A stretch of DNA of 64,000 nucleotides, taken from assembly GCF_016598535.1 (NCBI RefSeq), contig NZ_CP066779.1, forward strand, positions 6,074,053 through 6,138,052, read 5' to 3'. Of the stretch, positions 35,005-44,854 are shown piece by piece; position 1 is the stretch's first letter; each line of letters starts with the position of its first letter. Under the pieces are notes generated by a model. The model saw only the letters and a program-made list of their open reading frames with translations. It was not told where the DNA came from and made no database searches. Made by a program: the position numbers and the translations under genes. The stretch comes from Rhodococcus sp. P-2. Its GTDB lineage: Bacteria; Actinomycetota; Actinomycetes; Mycobacteriales; Mycobacteriaceae.

Positions 35005-35804
35005 GACGCCACGGTAGCCGAGCGGACGCCCTCGGCGAGTTCTTCGGTGAGCGAGCGAACCGCTCCCAAGCCGTTCTCGACCGCGGAGACCAGAGCCGAG
35101 CCGACGATGACGGCATCGGCGTATGCCGCGATTTCGGCAGCCTGTGCGCCGGACCGAACACCCAATCCGACGCCGACGGGAATGTCGGAATGCGCGCGGA
35201 TTCGTGCGGTCAGTTCCGGAGCCATCGAGGACACGGCGTCGCGAGCGCCGGTGACGCCCATCGTCGAGGCCGCGTAGATGAATCCACTACTCGCGTCGAG
35301 CGTCATCGCGAGTCGTTCTTCCGTCGAGGACGGCGCGACAAGGAAGATCCGGTCGAGGTGGTGCTCCTCGGATGCTTCCATCCAGGCGCCTGCTTCTTCC
35401 GGAATGAGGTTGGGGGTGATGAGTCCGAGCCCACCGGCAGAGGCGAGGTCTCGTGCAAACTTGTCGACGCCGTACTGCAGTACCGGGTTCCAGTAGGTCA
35501 TCACGACGGCCTTGCCGCCGACCGAACTGATCTGCTCGATCACGGTGAAGATGTCGCGCAGTCGAACGCCGTTGGTGAGTGCGGTTTCGGCTGCACGCTG
35601 GATTGTCGGACCGTCCATGACGGGATCGGAATACGCGACACCGACCTCGATGATGTCGCAGCCACCGTCGACCATCGCCTTGAACACGTCGATCGATTCG
35701 GGAACGGTCGGATAACCGGCCGGCAGGTAACCGACGAGGGCGGCACGCTTGTCAGCCTTGCACGCTGCAAAGGTGGGTGCGAGGCGTGATGGTCGTTCGC
35801 TCAC
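35001..35804 (-). CDS. trpA: Tryptophan synthase alpha chain
   Basis: 267 residues. Cleaves indole-3-glycerol phosphate to indole and glyceraldehyde-3-phosphate, feeding indole to TrpB. Catalytic Glu and Asp lie in [19 protein letters not shown]; the phosphate site is in [12 protein letters not shown] and [11 protein letters not shown]-barrel length is standard. GTG start overlaps the trpB stop (GTGA), as expected for subunits made in equal amounts. Confidence 0.97.
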   Translation of the reverse strand: MSERPSRLAPTFAACKADKRAALVGYLPAGYPTVPESIDVFKAMVDGGCDIIEVGVAYSDPVMDGPTIQRAAETALTNGVRLRDIFTVIEQISSVGGKAVVMTYWNPVLQYGVDKFARDLASAGGLGLITPNLIPEEAGAWMEASEEHHLDRIFLVAPSSTEERLAMTLDASSGFIYAASTMGVTGARDAVSSMAPELTARIRAHSDIPVGVGLGVRSGAQAAEIAAYADAVIVGSALVSAVENGLGAVRSLTEELAEGVRSATVAS

Positions 35805-37168
35805 TTGTCCGAGCCTTCCGTGTTGTCGTTCTGGTCTGCTGCGTCATCCGGAACGGTTGCCTGACCCGAGGCGCCGTCGAAGAGACCGAACCAGCTTGCG
35901 GCGGTGTCCATGTCCTTGTCACCGCGACCGGAGAGATTGACGACGATGATCGCGCCCTCTCCGAGTTCCTTGCCCAGTCGGAGTGCGCCGGCGACGGCGT
36001 GGGCGGATTCGATGGCCGGGATGATGCCTTCGCGGCGCGAGAGCAGCAGAAGCGCATCCATCGCTTCGCTGTCGGTGACGGGCTCGTAGGTGGCGCGCCC
36101 GATGTCGCTCAGGTAAGCGTGCTCGGGCCCGACGCCCGGGTAGTCCAGACCGGCAGAGATCGAATGCGATTCGATGGTCTGACCGTCTTCGTCCTGGAGC
36201 AGGTAGGAGTAGGCACCTTGGAATGCGCCTGGGGTACCGCCGGCGAACGTTGCTGCATGCCTTCCGGTTTCGACGCCGTCGCCGGCTGCTTCGTAGCCGA
36301 CCAGACGGACCGACAGATCGTCGATGAACGGGTGGAAGATTCCGATCGCATTGGAGCCGCCACCGACGCACGCTGTGACTGCATCGGGCAGTCGGCCGGT
36401 CAACGCCTGAATCTGCGCGCGAGTTTCGAGGCCGACCACGCGCTGGAAATCGCGCACGATCGTCGGGAAGGGGTGCGGGCCTGCCGCGGTACCGAAGCAG
36501 TAATAGGTGTTGTCCGCGTGGGAAACCCAGTCGCGCAAGGCTTCGTTGATCGCGTCCTTGAGCGTGCGCGAACCTGTTTCGACGGAGACCACCTCCGCGC
36601 CGAGAAGGCGCATGCGGGCGACGTTCAGTGCTTGACGTTCGGTGTCGACAGCACCCATGTAGATGACGCACTCGAGACCGAGCAGTGCACAGGCGGTGGC
36701 CGATGCCACACCGTGCTGGCCCGCTCCGGTCTCGGCGATGATGCGGGTCTTGCCCATCCGCTTTGCCAGCAGAACCTGACCGAGAACGTTGTTGATCTTG
36801 TGAGAACCGGTGTGGTTCAGATCTTCGCGCTTGAGGATGATGCGCGCGCCGCCGGCGAACTCGCTCATTCGCGTTGCCTCGAAAATCGGCGACGGACGCC
36901 CGGTGTAATCGCGCTGCAAGCGATCGAGTTCGTTCAAGAACGAGTCGTCCGCGCGAGCCTTTTCGTACTCCGCAGTGACTTCCTCGATAACCGCCATGAG
37001 TGCTTCCGGCACATGCCGTCCGCCATAGACGCCGAAATGGCCTCCGGCGTCGGGATCGTGAGAGCGCTCGGTGAGTCCCGCGCTGGCCGGCGGCAGATTG
37101 CCGCCCTTGAATAGTGCACCGGAGCCTGGTTCCTGAGTACGTGAAGTCACCCCACCAGTCTGCCCCAA
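35801..37168 (-). CDS. trpB: Tryptophan synthase beta chain
   Basis: PLP enzyme that joins indole and serine into tryptophan. The PLP lysine is in [15 protein letters not shown], the phosphate-binding loop is GGGSNAIG, and [16 protein letters not shown] opens the fold. About 455 residues from a TTG at 37168, or 449 from GTG 37150; neither has a strong ribosome-binding site. It lies 56 bases after trpC with a hairpin between. Confidence 0.97.
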   Translation of the reverse strand: MGQTGGVTSRTQEPGSGALFKGGNLPPASAGLTERSHDPDAGGHFGVYGGRHVPEALMAVIEEVTAEYEKARADDSFLNELDRLQRDYTGRPSPIFEATRMSEFAGGARIILKREDLNHTGSHKINNVLGQVLLAKRMGKTRIIAETGAGQHGVASATACALLGLECVIYMGAVDTERQALNVARMRLLGAEVVSVETGSRTLKDAINEALRDWVSHADNTYYCFGTAAGPHPFPTIVRDFQRVVGLETRAQIQALTGRLPDAVTACVGGGSNAIGIFHPFIDDLSVRLVGYEAAGDGVETGRHAATFAGGTPGAFQGAYSYLLQDEDGQTIESHSISAGLDYPGVGPEHAYLSDIGRATYEPVTDSEAMDALLLLSRREGIIPAIESAHAVAGALRLGKELGEGAIIVVNLSGRGDKDMDTAASWFGLFDGASGQATVPDDAADQNDNTEGSDK

Positions 37169-37181
37169 GGGTGTCGCTGGT

Positions 37182-37217
37182 CACCGCCCGGGTGCATCAA
37201 AGCACGCCGGGCGGGTG
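37182..37217 (-). promoter_or_regulatory. Strong intercistronic hairpin, trpC-trpB
   Basis: CACC-GCCCGG-GTGC (37182-37195) pairs with GCAC-G-CCGGGC-GGGTG (37202-37217) with one bulge and a six-base loop. It is inside the trp operon, between the trpC stop and the trpB start, and no T-run follows. It may be a partial terminator, an mRNA-stability element or a processing site. Confidence 0.55.
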
Positions 37218-37224
37218 AAGCGAT

Positions 37225-38034
37225 TTATCGCGACGGTTTGGGGCAGGACGGGTGTGCGCCTGCATTGACCAGATCTGCGACGGCCTTGCGAGGGTCGCCG
37301 CTGGTCACGAGGCCTTCACCGACGAGCACTGCGTCGGCGCCCGCCCCGGCGTACGCCAACAGATCGGCGGTTCCGCGAACACCGGACTCGGCGATCTTGA
37401 TCGTCTCGGTCGGCAAACCGGGAGCGATGCGACCGAAGGTGTTCTTGTCCACCTCGAGAGTCTTGAGATTGCGGGCGTTCACACCGATAACCTTGGCGCC
37501 GGCTTCAAGCGCGCGGTTGGCTTCTTCTTCCGTGTGCACCTCGACGAGGGCAGTCATTCCCAGAGATTCGGTGCGATCGATGAGCGAGGCGAGGGCCTGC
37601 TGTTCGAGTGCGGCAACGATCAGCAAGATGACGTCGGCGCCGTGAGCGCGAGCCTCGTGAATCTGGTACGGCCCCACGATGAAGTCCTTGCGCAGCACCG
37701 GAATGGTGACCGCTTTACGGACTGCGTCGAGGTCGGCCAACGAGCCGTGAAAACGGCGCTCTTCGGTGAGGACACTGATGATGCGTGCGCCACCGGCTTG
37801 GTACGCCGCGGCAAGCTCTGCGGGATCGGCAATGTCGGCCAGCGCACCCTTTGACGGGCTCGCTCGCTTGACCTCGGCGATGACGCCGATGCTCGATTCC
37901 AGAAGTGCTGCTGCAGCATCGAGTGCAGGCGGTGCAGCGGCCGCAGCAGCCTTGACTGCAGCGAAGTCGAGTACGGCTTCGCGGGCGGCGACATCAGCGC
38001 GCACCCCGTCGAGAATCGAGTCGAGTACGGTCAT
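37225..38034 (-). CDS. trpC: Indole-3-glycerol phosphate synthase
   Basis: 269-residue TIM-barrel enzyme that closes the indole ring. Family features: [51 protein letters not shown], and [15 protein letters not shown] 38034 starts [19 protein letters not shown], the typical N-terminus. It lies 125 bases downstream of the Trp-associated membrane protein gene. Confidence 0.96.
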   Translation of the reverse strand: MTVLDSILDGVRADVAAREAVLDFAAVKAAAAAAPPALDAAAALLESSIGVIAEVKRASPSKGALADIADPAELAAAYQAGGARIISVLTEERRFHGSLADLDAVRKAVTIPVLRKDFIVGPYQIHEARAHGADVILLIVAALEQQALASLIDRTESLGMTALVEVHTEEEANRALEAGAKVIGVNARNLKTLEVDKNTFGRIAPGLPTETIKIAESGVRGTADLLAYAGAGADAVLVGEGLVTSGDPRKAVADLVNAGAHPSCPKPSR

Positions 38035-38159
38035 CGTGGCCCGAATCCTTTCTGGGCAAGAGCCCGATGTGAGATACGTCATCAGGGTGGTCTCAGCCTA
38101 GTGGGACGAAATTTTGCTACTCCGTCGGGGTACCCACGCAGGTGAGGGTTCAGTCTTAC

Positions 38160-38867
38160 TCAGTGGGACGACCCCGGTTTCGCACCGTCGCCTCCCCCAA
38201 CTCCGTCGTCTCCGTCGGCCACTGTCGGGTCCTCTCCGGCGTCGAGCGCATCCCACAACATCCGTTGTGTCACAGGCTCGTCCGACGCGGGTTTGTCTCC
38301 CTGACCGAGCTTGGCTGCGGCTTCGCGGCGCGCGGCAGGGTTGTCGTACTTCGACGACAACCCGCCTCGCACTGGAGGTTTGCGCATCAGAAGTACTGCT
38401 GCGCCGAGCGCCGCCACCGCTCCGACCAACGCGAGCAAGGCAGGCAGCACCGAAAAAGTCGTCGAGAGATCTTCCGGGTGACCGGACAACTCGGCCAACT
38501 CCACCGCTCGGTCCGCAGAGGCTCCGGACACCAACAACTGCACCGCCGGAACCGCTACCGCGATGGCGACGAGTGCAACCAACAGTCCGACTACCCGAAG
38601 TGCCCAACCTCGCACCGCAAACGACGCCGCGATCGCCGCGAGAAGCGCGAGCGCGAGCGGAGTCATCGCCGCCGCCCAGGTGCTGCCGTCGAGATCCGTC
38701 GTCCGCTCCAGCGTCTTGCCGTCGCTCGAGGTCAGATGAACCCACGTCATTCGTGAGCTGCCCCACAACGCTGCTGCCGACAACGCAAGCAAAAGCGTTC
38801 TCGGCACGGCGGTGCCACGAGAAGCGCTTGTAGGCTGCTCCGCTGCAATCGACTCGTTCTCACTCAC
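38160..38867 (-). CDS. Trp-operon-associated membrane protein (TIGR02234 type)
   Basis: 235 residues with four predicted membrane helices ([73 protein letters not shown]) and a charged C-terminal tail. Position between trpE and trpC and the helix pattern match the actinobacterial Trp-region membrane protein family. ATG overlaps the trpE stop (ATGA). Its biochemical role is not established. Confidence 0.88.
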   Translation of the reverse strand: MSENESIAAEQPTSASRGTAVPRTLLLALSAAALWGSSRMTWVHLTSSDGKTLERTTDLDGSTWAAAMTPLALALLAAIAASFAVRGWALRVVGLLVALVAIAVAVPAVQLLVSGASADRAVELAELSGHPEDLSTTFSVLPALLALVGAVAALGAAVLLMRKPPVRGGLSSKYDNPAARREAAAKLGQGDKPASDEPVTQRMLWDALDAGEDPTVADGDDGVGGGDGAKPGSSH

Positions 38868-40450
38868 AGATCGTCACCTCCGATGGTGCGCAGGGTGTGC
38901 GCCGACGCGATGGCGCTCAGTACTGCCATCGCCTTGTTGCGGGCCTCGGTGTCCTCGTAGACCGGGTCCGAGTCGGCGACGACGCCGGCGCCCGCTTGGA
39001 CATATCCGATCCCGTCCTTGATCAATGCTGTTCGGATCGCGATCGCGGTGTCGGCGTCGCCGGCGAAGTCGAGGTAGCCGACGATGCCGCCGTAGATACC
39101 TCGCCTGGTGGGCTCGAGTTCTTCGATCAACTGCATCGCACGCACCTTGGGTGCCCCTGACAGGGTTCCGGCGGGGAAGCACGCCGTGACCGCGTCGAGA
39201 GCGTGCTTTCCCTCGGCCAGATGACCGGTGACGGTCGATACGAGATGCATCACGTGGCTGTACCGCTCGATGTGCCGGTAGTCGTGCACCTTCACCGTGC
39301 CCGGGCGACAGACGCGCCCCAGATCGTTTCGCCCCAGATCGACGAGCATGAGGTGCTCGGAGTTTTCCTTCTCGTCGGCGAGGAGATCCTTTTCGAGCAG
39401 GATGTCGTCCTCCTCCGTGGCACCGCGCCATCTGGTTCCCGCGATCGGGTGTGTTGTCGCTACGCCCTCGGCGACGGTGACCAGTGCCTCAGGGCTCGAT
39501 CCGACGATCGAAAACGCGGTCTCGCCATCACCGTTCGGCACGTTGAGCAGGTACATGTACGGGCTGGGGTTCGACGCGCGGAGCATCCGGTACACGTCGA
39601 TCGGCGCTGCAGTGCAATCGATCTCGAATCTCTGCGAGAGGACTACCTGGAATGCCTCGCCCGCTTCGATGTCGCCGATCAACTTTTCGACGTCGACACC
39701 GAAGCTCTCGGTGGTGCGCTGACGGCGGTAGTTCGGAGTCGCTTTCGAGAATGTCGACACCGTCGATTTCGCGGGCGCCGCAAGAGCGCGAGTCATCGCG
39801 TCCAACCTGGCGACTGCGTCGTCGTACGCCGTGTCGACACGCTCGTCGGTGCCGTCCCAGTTGACCGCGTTGGCGATGAGGGTGATCGCCCCTTCGTGGT
39901 GATCTACTGCGGCGATGTCGGCAGCAAGCAGCATGACCATCTCGGGTATCTGCAGGTCGTCGACCGCCGAATCACCCAATCGCTCGAGGCGTCGCACCGC
40001 GTCGTAGCCGAGGAATCCGACCATCCCGCCCGTCAACGGGGGTAGGTCGGGCAGCCGCTCCGAACGAAGTAGCTCCAGGGTGGCACCGAGCGCGTCGATC
40101 GGATCGCCGCCGGCCGGAGCACCGGCCGGAACGTTGCCGTACCAAGCTGCCTCTCCGTCCACGACGGTCAGTGCAGCCGGACTCCCGACGCCGATGAACG
40201 ACCACCGCGACCACGAACGACCGTTCTCGGCCGACTCGAGCAAGAAGGTGCCGGGACGATTGCCGGCCAACTTCTCGTACGCCGAGAGCGGAGTTTCGGA
40301 GTCCGCCAACACTTTCCGAGTGACGGGAACGACCCGGTGCTCGGCCGCGAGAGCTCGGAACTGCTCCCGAGTGGTGGTGGAATCGGACGCGTCACCGACG
40401 ATCGCGGTGTCGGACGACCGTGCGGACATGGAGGTGGGCTCGCCGTGCAT
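38864..40450 (-). CDS. trpE: Anthranilate synthase component I
   Basis: About 528 residues; converts chorismate to anthranilate with ammonia from TrpG (not in the window). The tryptophan feedback site LLES is present in [14 protein letters not shown], and the chorismate-binding core in [35 protein letters not shown] and [20 protein letters not shown] 40450 is used; ATG 40429 is an alternative. Only 57 bases separate it from the divergent peroxiredoxin, leaving no room for a leader peptide. Confidence 0.95.
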   Translation of the reverse strand: MHGEPTSMSARSSDTAIVGDASDSTTTREQFRALAAEHRVVPVTRKVLADSETPLSAYEKLAGNRPGTFLLESAENGRSWSRWSFIGVGSPAALTVVDGEAAWYGNVPAGAPAGGDPIDALGATLELLRSERLPDLPPLTGGMVGFLGYDAVRRLERLGDSAVDDLQIPEMVMLLAADIAAVDHHEGAITLIANAVNWDGTDERVDTAYDDAVARLDAMTRALAAPAKSTVSTFSKATPNYRRQRTTESFGVDVEKLIGDIEAGEAFQVVLSQRFEIDCTAAPIDVYRMLRASNPSPYMYLLNVPNGDGETAFSIVGSSPEALVTVAEGVATTHPIAGTRWRGATEEDDILLEKDLLADEKENSEHLMLVDLGRNDLGRVCRPGTVKVHDYRHIERYSHVMHLVSTVTGHLAEGKHALDAVTACFPAGTLSGAPKVRAMQLIEELEPTRRGIYGGIVGYLDFAGDADTAIAIRTALIKDGIGYVQAGAGVVADSDPVYEDTEARNKAMAVLSAIASAHTLRTIGGDDL

Positions 40451-40507
40451 GACTCCATCATCCCAGGCTCCCCCACGCGGTCGTCGTGCGCGGGTAACCT
40501 CGGCCGA

Positions 40508-40966
40508 ATGAAACCAGGCCAACTCGCTCCCGATTTCTCGCTGCCCGACCAGGACGGGACTCCGCGCTCGCTGACGAGCCTGCTCGCGAACGGACCCTTG
40601 GTCCTCTTCTTCTACCCGGCAGCCTCGACGCCGGTGTGCACCGCCGAGGCGTGCCACTTCCGTGATCTGGGCAGCGAATTCGCCGCGGTGGGCGCTTCGC
40701 GGGCGGGTATCAGCACCGATACGGTCGAAGCTCAGTCCACCTTTGCCACCGCACAATCCTTCGACTACCCCCTACTCGCAGACACCGACGGCAAGGTAGC
40801 CGAACAGTTCGGCGTCAAGCGCGGACTCCTGGGCAAGTTGGCTCCGGTCAAACGCTCGACCTTCGTGATCGACACCGACCGCACCGTTCTCAAAGTCATC
40901 TCGAGTGAGCTACGCGCCAACACCCACGGCGACCAGGCACTCGAGTTCCTTCGCAATCGAAGCTGA
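40508..40966 (+). CDS. Peroxiredoxin, BCP/AhpC-TSA type
   Basis: 152-residue thiol peroxidase. The peroxidatic Cys is in [20 protein letters not shown]; a second Cys five residues later is the usual resolving Cys of this subgroup. [13 protein letters not shown] completes the fold. ATG 40508 gives the standard [17 protein letters not shown] start. It shares a short divergent promoter region with trpE. Confidence 0.92.
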   Translation: MKPGQLAPDFSLPDQDGTPRSLTSLLANGPLVLFFYPAASTPVCTAEACHFRDLGSEFAAVGASRAGISTDTVEAQSTFATAQSFDYPLLADTDGKVAEQFGVKRGLLGKLAPVKRSTFVIDTDRTVLKVISSELRANTHGDQALEFLRNRS

Positions 40967-40987
40967 CTTTCCTGGGGACCTGATTCC

Positions 40988-41770
40988 CTAGGCGACCTGA
41001 ATCGAGCGCTTCGCAAGCCCCATCCAGAATCCGTCGATCACCTGGGTGGGCACCTGTTCCGGATCGGACGACGCACCGAGCGTGACGAACAACGGGGCGA
41101 AGTGTTCGATGGTCGGATGCGCGTACGGCATCCCGGGAGCTTGGGCGCGGAAGTCGATCAACGAATCGACGTCACCGGCAGCGAACCTCTCCCCTGCCCA
41201 CGCGTCGAATTCCGCCGACCACCCCGGGGCCTGCGCCTCCGGCGACGGATCGCGCAGGAACGGTAACCCGTGCGTGGTGAATCCGGATCCCACGATCAAT
41301 ACGCCTTGCTCACGGAGTGGCCGTAGGCGCTCTCCGAGATGGAGCAAACGCTCGGGATCGAGAGTGGGCAGCGAAATTTGCAGTACCGGGATGTCTGCGT
41401 CCGGGTACATCACCGTGAGCGGCACGTAGGCACCGTGATCCAGGCCTCGATTCGGCTGCTGAACCACTCGCTCGTTGTCCGGCATCAACGCGGCAACCTG
41501 GGCGGCGAGTTCCGGAGCGCCGGGAGAGTTGTACTTCGCGCGGTAGAACCTCTCGGGAAAACCACCGAAGTCGTAGATGAGCGGGGTGCCCGTGGTCGTC
41601 GAACCGATCGTCAGCGGCGCCGATTCCCAGTGCGCCGAGACGACGAGGATTGCCGTCGGACGCGGAAGATCGCCGGCCCACGCCCCCAACTGGTCGACCC
41701 ACAACGCGCTGTCCACCAGCGGCGGAGCACCGTGGCTGAGATACAGCGCAGGCATGGTTGTGGTGGACAT
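40988..41770 (-). CDS. Class III extradiol dioxygenase (DODA/LigB-like)
   Basis: 260-residue non-haem metal dioxygenase resembling 4,5-DOPA extradiol dioxygenase. Metal-ligand histidines are expected in YLSHGAPPLV and VVSAHWES; LDHGAYVPLTVMYP and VGSGFTTHGL are also conserved. The aromatic substrate is unknown. GAGGAG five bases before ATG 41770 sets the start. Divergent from the MarR gene, with a palindrome between them. Confidence 0.88.
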   Translation of the reverse strand: MSTTTMPALYLSHGAPPLVDSALWVDQLGAWAGDLPRPTAILVVSAHWESAPLTIGSTTTGTPLIYDFGGFPERFYRAKYNSPGAPELAAQVAALMPDNERVVQQPNRGLDHGAYVPLTVMYPDADIPVLQISLPTLDPERLLHLGERLRPLREQGVLIVGSGFTTHGLPFLRDPSPEAQAPGWSAEFDAWAGERFAAGDVDSLIDFRAQAPGMPYAHPTIEHFAPLFVTLGASSDPEQVPTQVIDGFWMGLAKRSIQVA

Positions 41771-41800
41771 ACGGACTCCTCGGGATAGACATTCGTCATT

Positions 41801-41818
41801 AAGTTGAAGGTTCAACCT
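41801..41818. promoter_or_regulatory. Putative MarR operator
   Basis: AAGTTGAAGGTTCAACCT is a near-perfect palindrome (AAGTTGAA/TTCAACCT, one mismatch) in the 175-base gap between the dioxygenase and marR genes. Its length and AT-rich arms fit a MarR-family site. Confidence 0.6.
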
Positions 41819-41945
41819 AATATAGAACTCAACACTTGCGTCCCGCAACTATTCCCCGCAATATTCTTCTGGACATGCGTCTGAGACGCTGTACACCAGC
41901 ACGCTCCGCGCACGAAGAATGCTCGACCCGAAGGAGAAGTCACCG

Positions 41946-42455
41946 ATGAGTGAACCGACCGCGCAGCCCGACGCGCAGTCTCAGACAAAGTGGCTCACAG
42001 CCGAGCAGCAGGAAGCCTGGCTGACACTGATCGCTCTCGTGACTCGATTGCCTGCCGCCCTCGACACTCAACTGCAACGCGATTCGGCACTCACCCACTT
42101 CGAGTACTTCGTGCTAGCCGCACTCTCGGACGCCCCAGACCACAAGCTCCAGTTGTCGGTACTTGCCCAGCGCGCGAACGCGTCCCTGTCCCGCCTGTCG
42201 CACGTCATCACGAAGATGGAGAAAGCCGGCTGGGTGAAACGGGAAGTCATTCGCGGCAGCCGCGGCTCCAACGCAGTGCTCACCGACGAAGGAATGGCAA
42301 AGGTCGTCGCGGCCGCACCGCCGCACGTCGCCTCGGTTCAAGGTCTCCTCTTCGAGGGCCTCGACGATCGACAGGTCGCCCAGCTTTCGTCGTTGGGTAC
42401 GGCAATGCTCACCCAACTGGACAAGGGAATCGCCGCCGGACTCGGCAAGGCCTGA
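41946..42455 (+). CDS. MarR-family transcriptional regulator
   Basis: 169 residues with a winged helix-turn-helix: LQLSVLAQRANASLSRLSHVITKMEKAGWVKREV followed by the wing GSRGSNAVLTDEG. AAGGAG nine bases before ATG 41946 fixes the start; the first about 20 residues are polar. It likely represses itself and the divergent dioxygenase through the palindrome between them, responding to a phenolic ligand. Confidence 0.92.
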   Translation: MSEPTAQPDAQSQTKWLTAEQQEAWLTLIALVTRLPAALDTQLQRDSALTHFEYFVLAALSDAPDHKLQLSVLAQRANASLSRLSHVITKMEKAGWVKREVIRGSRGSNAVLTDEGMAKVVAAAPPHVASVQGLLFEGLDDRQVAQLSSLGTAMLTQLDKGIAAGLGKA

Positions 42456-42480
42456 CGCTTCCCGACACGAGCGGGCTGAC

Positions 42481-44019
42481 TTACGACAGCGACTTCGTGA
42501 GGTGGAGTGCAGCCAAGTGGCTGAACAACATGCTCGCTCCGATCGGATTTCCACCGCCGGGGTACGTTGCCCCGCTGGCCGCTGCCATCGTGTTCCCCGC
42601 AGCGTACAACCCGGCAATCGCCGTACCGTCGGCTTTGAGTACCCTCGCGGTCGCGTCGGTGCGTAGACCACCTTTGGTCCCGAGGTCGGAGATTCCGAAA
42701 GCAGCAGCGTGAAACGGACCTTGGTCGATCGGTACGAGCGGCGAAGCCCCCTCCGAGAAGGCGCGGTCGTATGCAGTGTCTCCTCGGCCGAAGTCGTCGT
42801 CGACGCCGGTCGCCGCAGACGCGTTGAATCGCTTCACGGTCTCCACCAGTTCCGCTGCGGGGACATCGATCTGGGCGGCGAGGTCTTCGAGCGTCTGCGC
42901 ACTCTTCCACAATCCCGCATCCACGTATTGCTTCGTTTGCGCCATAGGCACATTGGGTGCCTTCACCGGTGGCACTGCGCCTTCTCTGTTGTCGTAGATC
43001 ATCCAGTACGGCGTGGTTACTTTCCCTGCCCGCATGTGTTCGATGACGGAGCGACCCAAGCGGTCGTACGGCGCAGACTCGTTGACGAACCGGCGACCCT
43101 TGTCGTCCACGAAGATTCCGCCGGTGAACCACAGCGCAAACGCAGAGCGGCCATCTGGATGGGTCAGCCCGGGCGACCACCAGGCCTCCCCCATGAGGTC
43201 GGTGTCGGCGCCCACGGCGATGGCCGCCTGGTGAGCCTTACCGAGGTTGCCGGGGCAGCCCATCGTGTCGAGAGCAGAACCAGGGACACCGAATTCGGCC
43301 CGCAGGGTCTCGTTCTGTTCGAATCCGCCGGCGGCCAGGATCACTCCTCTGTGGGCTCGGATCCTTCGACGCCGACCACCTTGCTCGACGACAGCGCCGA
43401 CGACCCGTCCGTCCTCGACAACCAATTCTTCGAGTGCGGTGTTCAGGTGCATGGCGGCATTCGGGTATGTCGAAAGTGCCAGCATGAATCGGCCGATCAA
43501 CGACTGCCCACCGACGAGGTACGCCGGCAACTCTTCTCCCAACCGCTCCGTCGCGAGCGGCGATCGAAGTGAATCACGAAGCACACCAACCCTCGTCGCG
43601 TTCATCGGTTTGGGAACGATGTGTCGACCGCTCGCGCGAGCCTTGGGTTTTTCCCCGAAGTAGTCGGGCCATGGCAGTATCTGGAACTCGAAATTCGAGT
43701 CCTCTTCGAGATAGTCGATCAACCCGGCGCCGCCCCGAACGTATGCCTCCTGAACGTCGGCGGGCGTCCGATCACCCACCACCGAACGGTAGTACTCCAG
43801 CGCATCGTCGATGGTGTCGTCGTCCCCGGAACGGCGAAGAACGGCGTTGCACGGGAACCACATTCCGCCGCCGCCCGAGTACGCCGTTGTTCCGCCGTAC
43901 TTGTCGGTCGCTTCGATCACAATGACGTCGAGACCTTCGCGGGCCGCCGTGTACGCGCCGGCGAGTCCGCCGCCCGAGCCCACAGCGAGTACGTCGCATG
44001 TCTCGTCCCACTTCGCCAT
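42481..44019 (-). CDS. kstD: 3-ketosteroid-delta1-dehydrogenase
   Basis: 512-residue FAD enzyme that adds the 1,2-double bond to ring A of 3-ketosteroids, a step leading to ring opening. FAD motif CDVLAVGSGGGLAGAYTAA, then IEATDKYGGTTAYSGGG, and the C-terminal catalytic segment SGATYPGGGNPIGASM with the Tyr expected for proton abstraction. GGAGAGG six bases before ATG 44019 decides the start. Family members often exist in several copies per genome, so the exact isoenzyme number is not assigned. Two KstR-like boxes lie just upstream. Confidence 0.9.
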   Translation of the reverse strand: MAKWDETCDVLAVGSGGGLAGAYTAAREGLDVIVIEATDKYGGTTAYSGGGGMWFPCNAVLRRSGDDDTIDDALEYYRSVVGDRTPADVQEAYVRGGAGLIDYLEEDSNFEFQILPWPDYFGEKPKARASGRHIVPKPMNATRVGVLRDSLRSPLATERLGEELPAYLVGGQSLIGRFMLALSTYPNAAMHLNTALEELVVEDGRVVGAVVEQGGRRRRIRAHRGVILAAGGFEQNETLRAEFGVPGSALDTMGCPGNLGKAHQAAIAVGADTDLMGEAWWSPGLTHPDGRSAFALWFTGGIFVDDKGRRFVNESAPYDRLGRSVIEHMRAGKVTTPYWMIYDNREGAVPPVKAPNVPMAQTKQYVDAGLWKSAQTLEDLAAQIDVPAAELVETVKRFNASAATGVDDDFGRGDTAYDRAFSEGASPLVPIDQGPFHAAAFGISDLGTKGGLRTDATARVLKADGTAIAGLYAAGNTMAAASGATYPGGGNPIGASMLFSHLAALHLTKSLS

Positions 44020-44049
44020 AATCAGCCTCTCCGATCCTGGGCACATTTT

Positions 44050-44075
44050 CCGAACGTGTTCTAGAAATCGTTCTA
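44050..44075 (-). promoter_or_regulatory. Tandem KstR-like boxes upstream of kstD
   Basis: Two overlapping sequences approximate the KstR consensus TnnAACnnGTTnnA. On the minus strand, TAGAACACGTTCGG (44063-44050) matches all but the last base. On the plus strand, TAGAAATCGTTCTA (44062-44075) matches all but one. They begin 31 bases before the kstD start codon, a promoter-proximal position. Confidence 0.55.
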
Positions 44076-44117
44076 ACACATGGACTTAGCGATCGCGGGG
44101 GATCGAAATTCTGTCCC

Positions 44118-44209
44118 ACCGAGCGGGAGCGAGACATGACACCGAGCGGGAGCGAGACATGACACCAAGCGGGAGCGAGACATGACACCGAGCGGAAGCG
44201 ACATTGAGA
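44118..44209. repeat. 23-bp tandem repeats, kstD / tetR intergenic
   Basis: Units at 44118-44140, 44141-44163 (identical) and 44164-44186 (one change), each ACCGAGCGGGAGCGAGACAT plus GAC, are followed by a degenerate fourth copy at 44187-44209. They occupy the gap between two divergent genes and encode nothing evident. Confidence 0.9.
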
Positions 44210-44255
44210 ATGTGATAGCGCATACTTTGCTCGCTCGGGTCCGATCCCGTAGTGT

Positions 44256-44271
44256 CTGGACACATGTCTGG
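44256..44271. promoter_or_regulatory. TetR operator overlapping the tetR start (copy 1)
   Basis: CTGGACACATGTCTGG has the palindromic core GACACATGTC. The ATG of the TetR gene (44264) lies inside it. A nearly identical 16-mer overlaps the start of the paralogous TetR gene at 63411-63426. Confidence 0.65.
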
Positions 44272-44854
44272 TAAGACCAAGTTCGAGTCCACGCGTCGAC
44301 GGCTCACACAGCAGCAAGCCGAAACCGTCGATCGACTGACCGCGGCAGCGATCACGGTCCTGCGCGACAAAGGGTTTGCCGATCTGACTGTGCGGATGGT
44401 GGCAGCGGAAGCGGGTGTCGCCGCGGCCACGGCATACACCTATTTTTCGTCCAAGAGTCACCTTGTGGCAGAACTGTTCTGGCGCCGACTCGACGCGGTA
44501 CCTCACGAGCCCTCCCCGGAGGCGGAACGGGAAGCGCAGGTCTGCTCGGTCCTTCGTAGCGTCGCACTGCTCGTTTCCGACGAACCGGAGCTGGCGGCGG
44601 CCGTGACCACGGCGATGATGGGCAACGATCCCGACGTCGAACATCTTCGGGGACGCATCGGCAAGAACATCCGGGAGCGGCTCATCGAGGCACTGGGGCC
44701 GTCGTACGATCCCGACGTACTCGAAGCACTCGAAATCTCCTGGTCCGGGGCGCTTGTCCGAGCCGGCATGGGATACGAGTCCTATTCGCAGATCGCAGAC
44801 CGGCTCGAAGTCACTGCCAGGCTGATCATGGCGGGCCGCGAGAACCTTCACTAG
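44264..44854 (+). CDS. TetR-family regulator (paralogue 1)
   Basis: 196 residues. The N-terminal helix-turn-helix (FADLTVRMVAAEAGVAAATAYTYFSSKSHLV) follows the ESTRRRLTQQQAETV helix; the C-terminal part is the dimer/ligand domain (MMGNDPDVEHLRGRIGKNIRERL). It is clearly homologous over its length to the TetR at 62813-63418. ATG 44264 is used, inside the palindrome; GTG 44252 is possible. It ends by overlapping the convergent mce-associated gene by four bases. Likely controls the adjacent steroid genes. Confidence 0.9.
   Translation: MSGKTKFESTRRRLTQQQAETVDRLTAAAITVLRDKGFADLTVRMVAAEAGVAAATAYTYFSSKSHLVAELFWRRLDAVPHEPSPEAEREAQVCSVLRSVALLVSDEPELAAAVTTAMMGNDPDVEHLRGRIGKNIRERLIEALGPSYDPDVLEALEISWSGALVRAGMGYESYSQIADRLEVTARLIMAGRENLH

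Noticed and set aside
40451..40507. Trp leader peptide and attenuator before trpE
   Set aside because: Only 57 bases lie between trpE and the divergent gene, and no short ORF with Trp codons or terminator hairpin was found.
44118..44209. Possible CRISPR array
   Set aside because: The 23-bp units are head-to-tail with no spacers between them, so they are simple tandem repeats.
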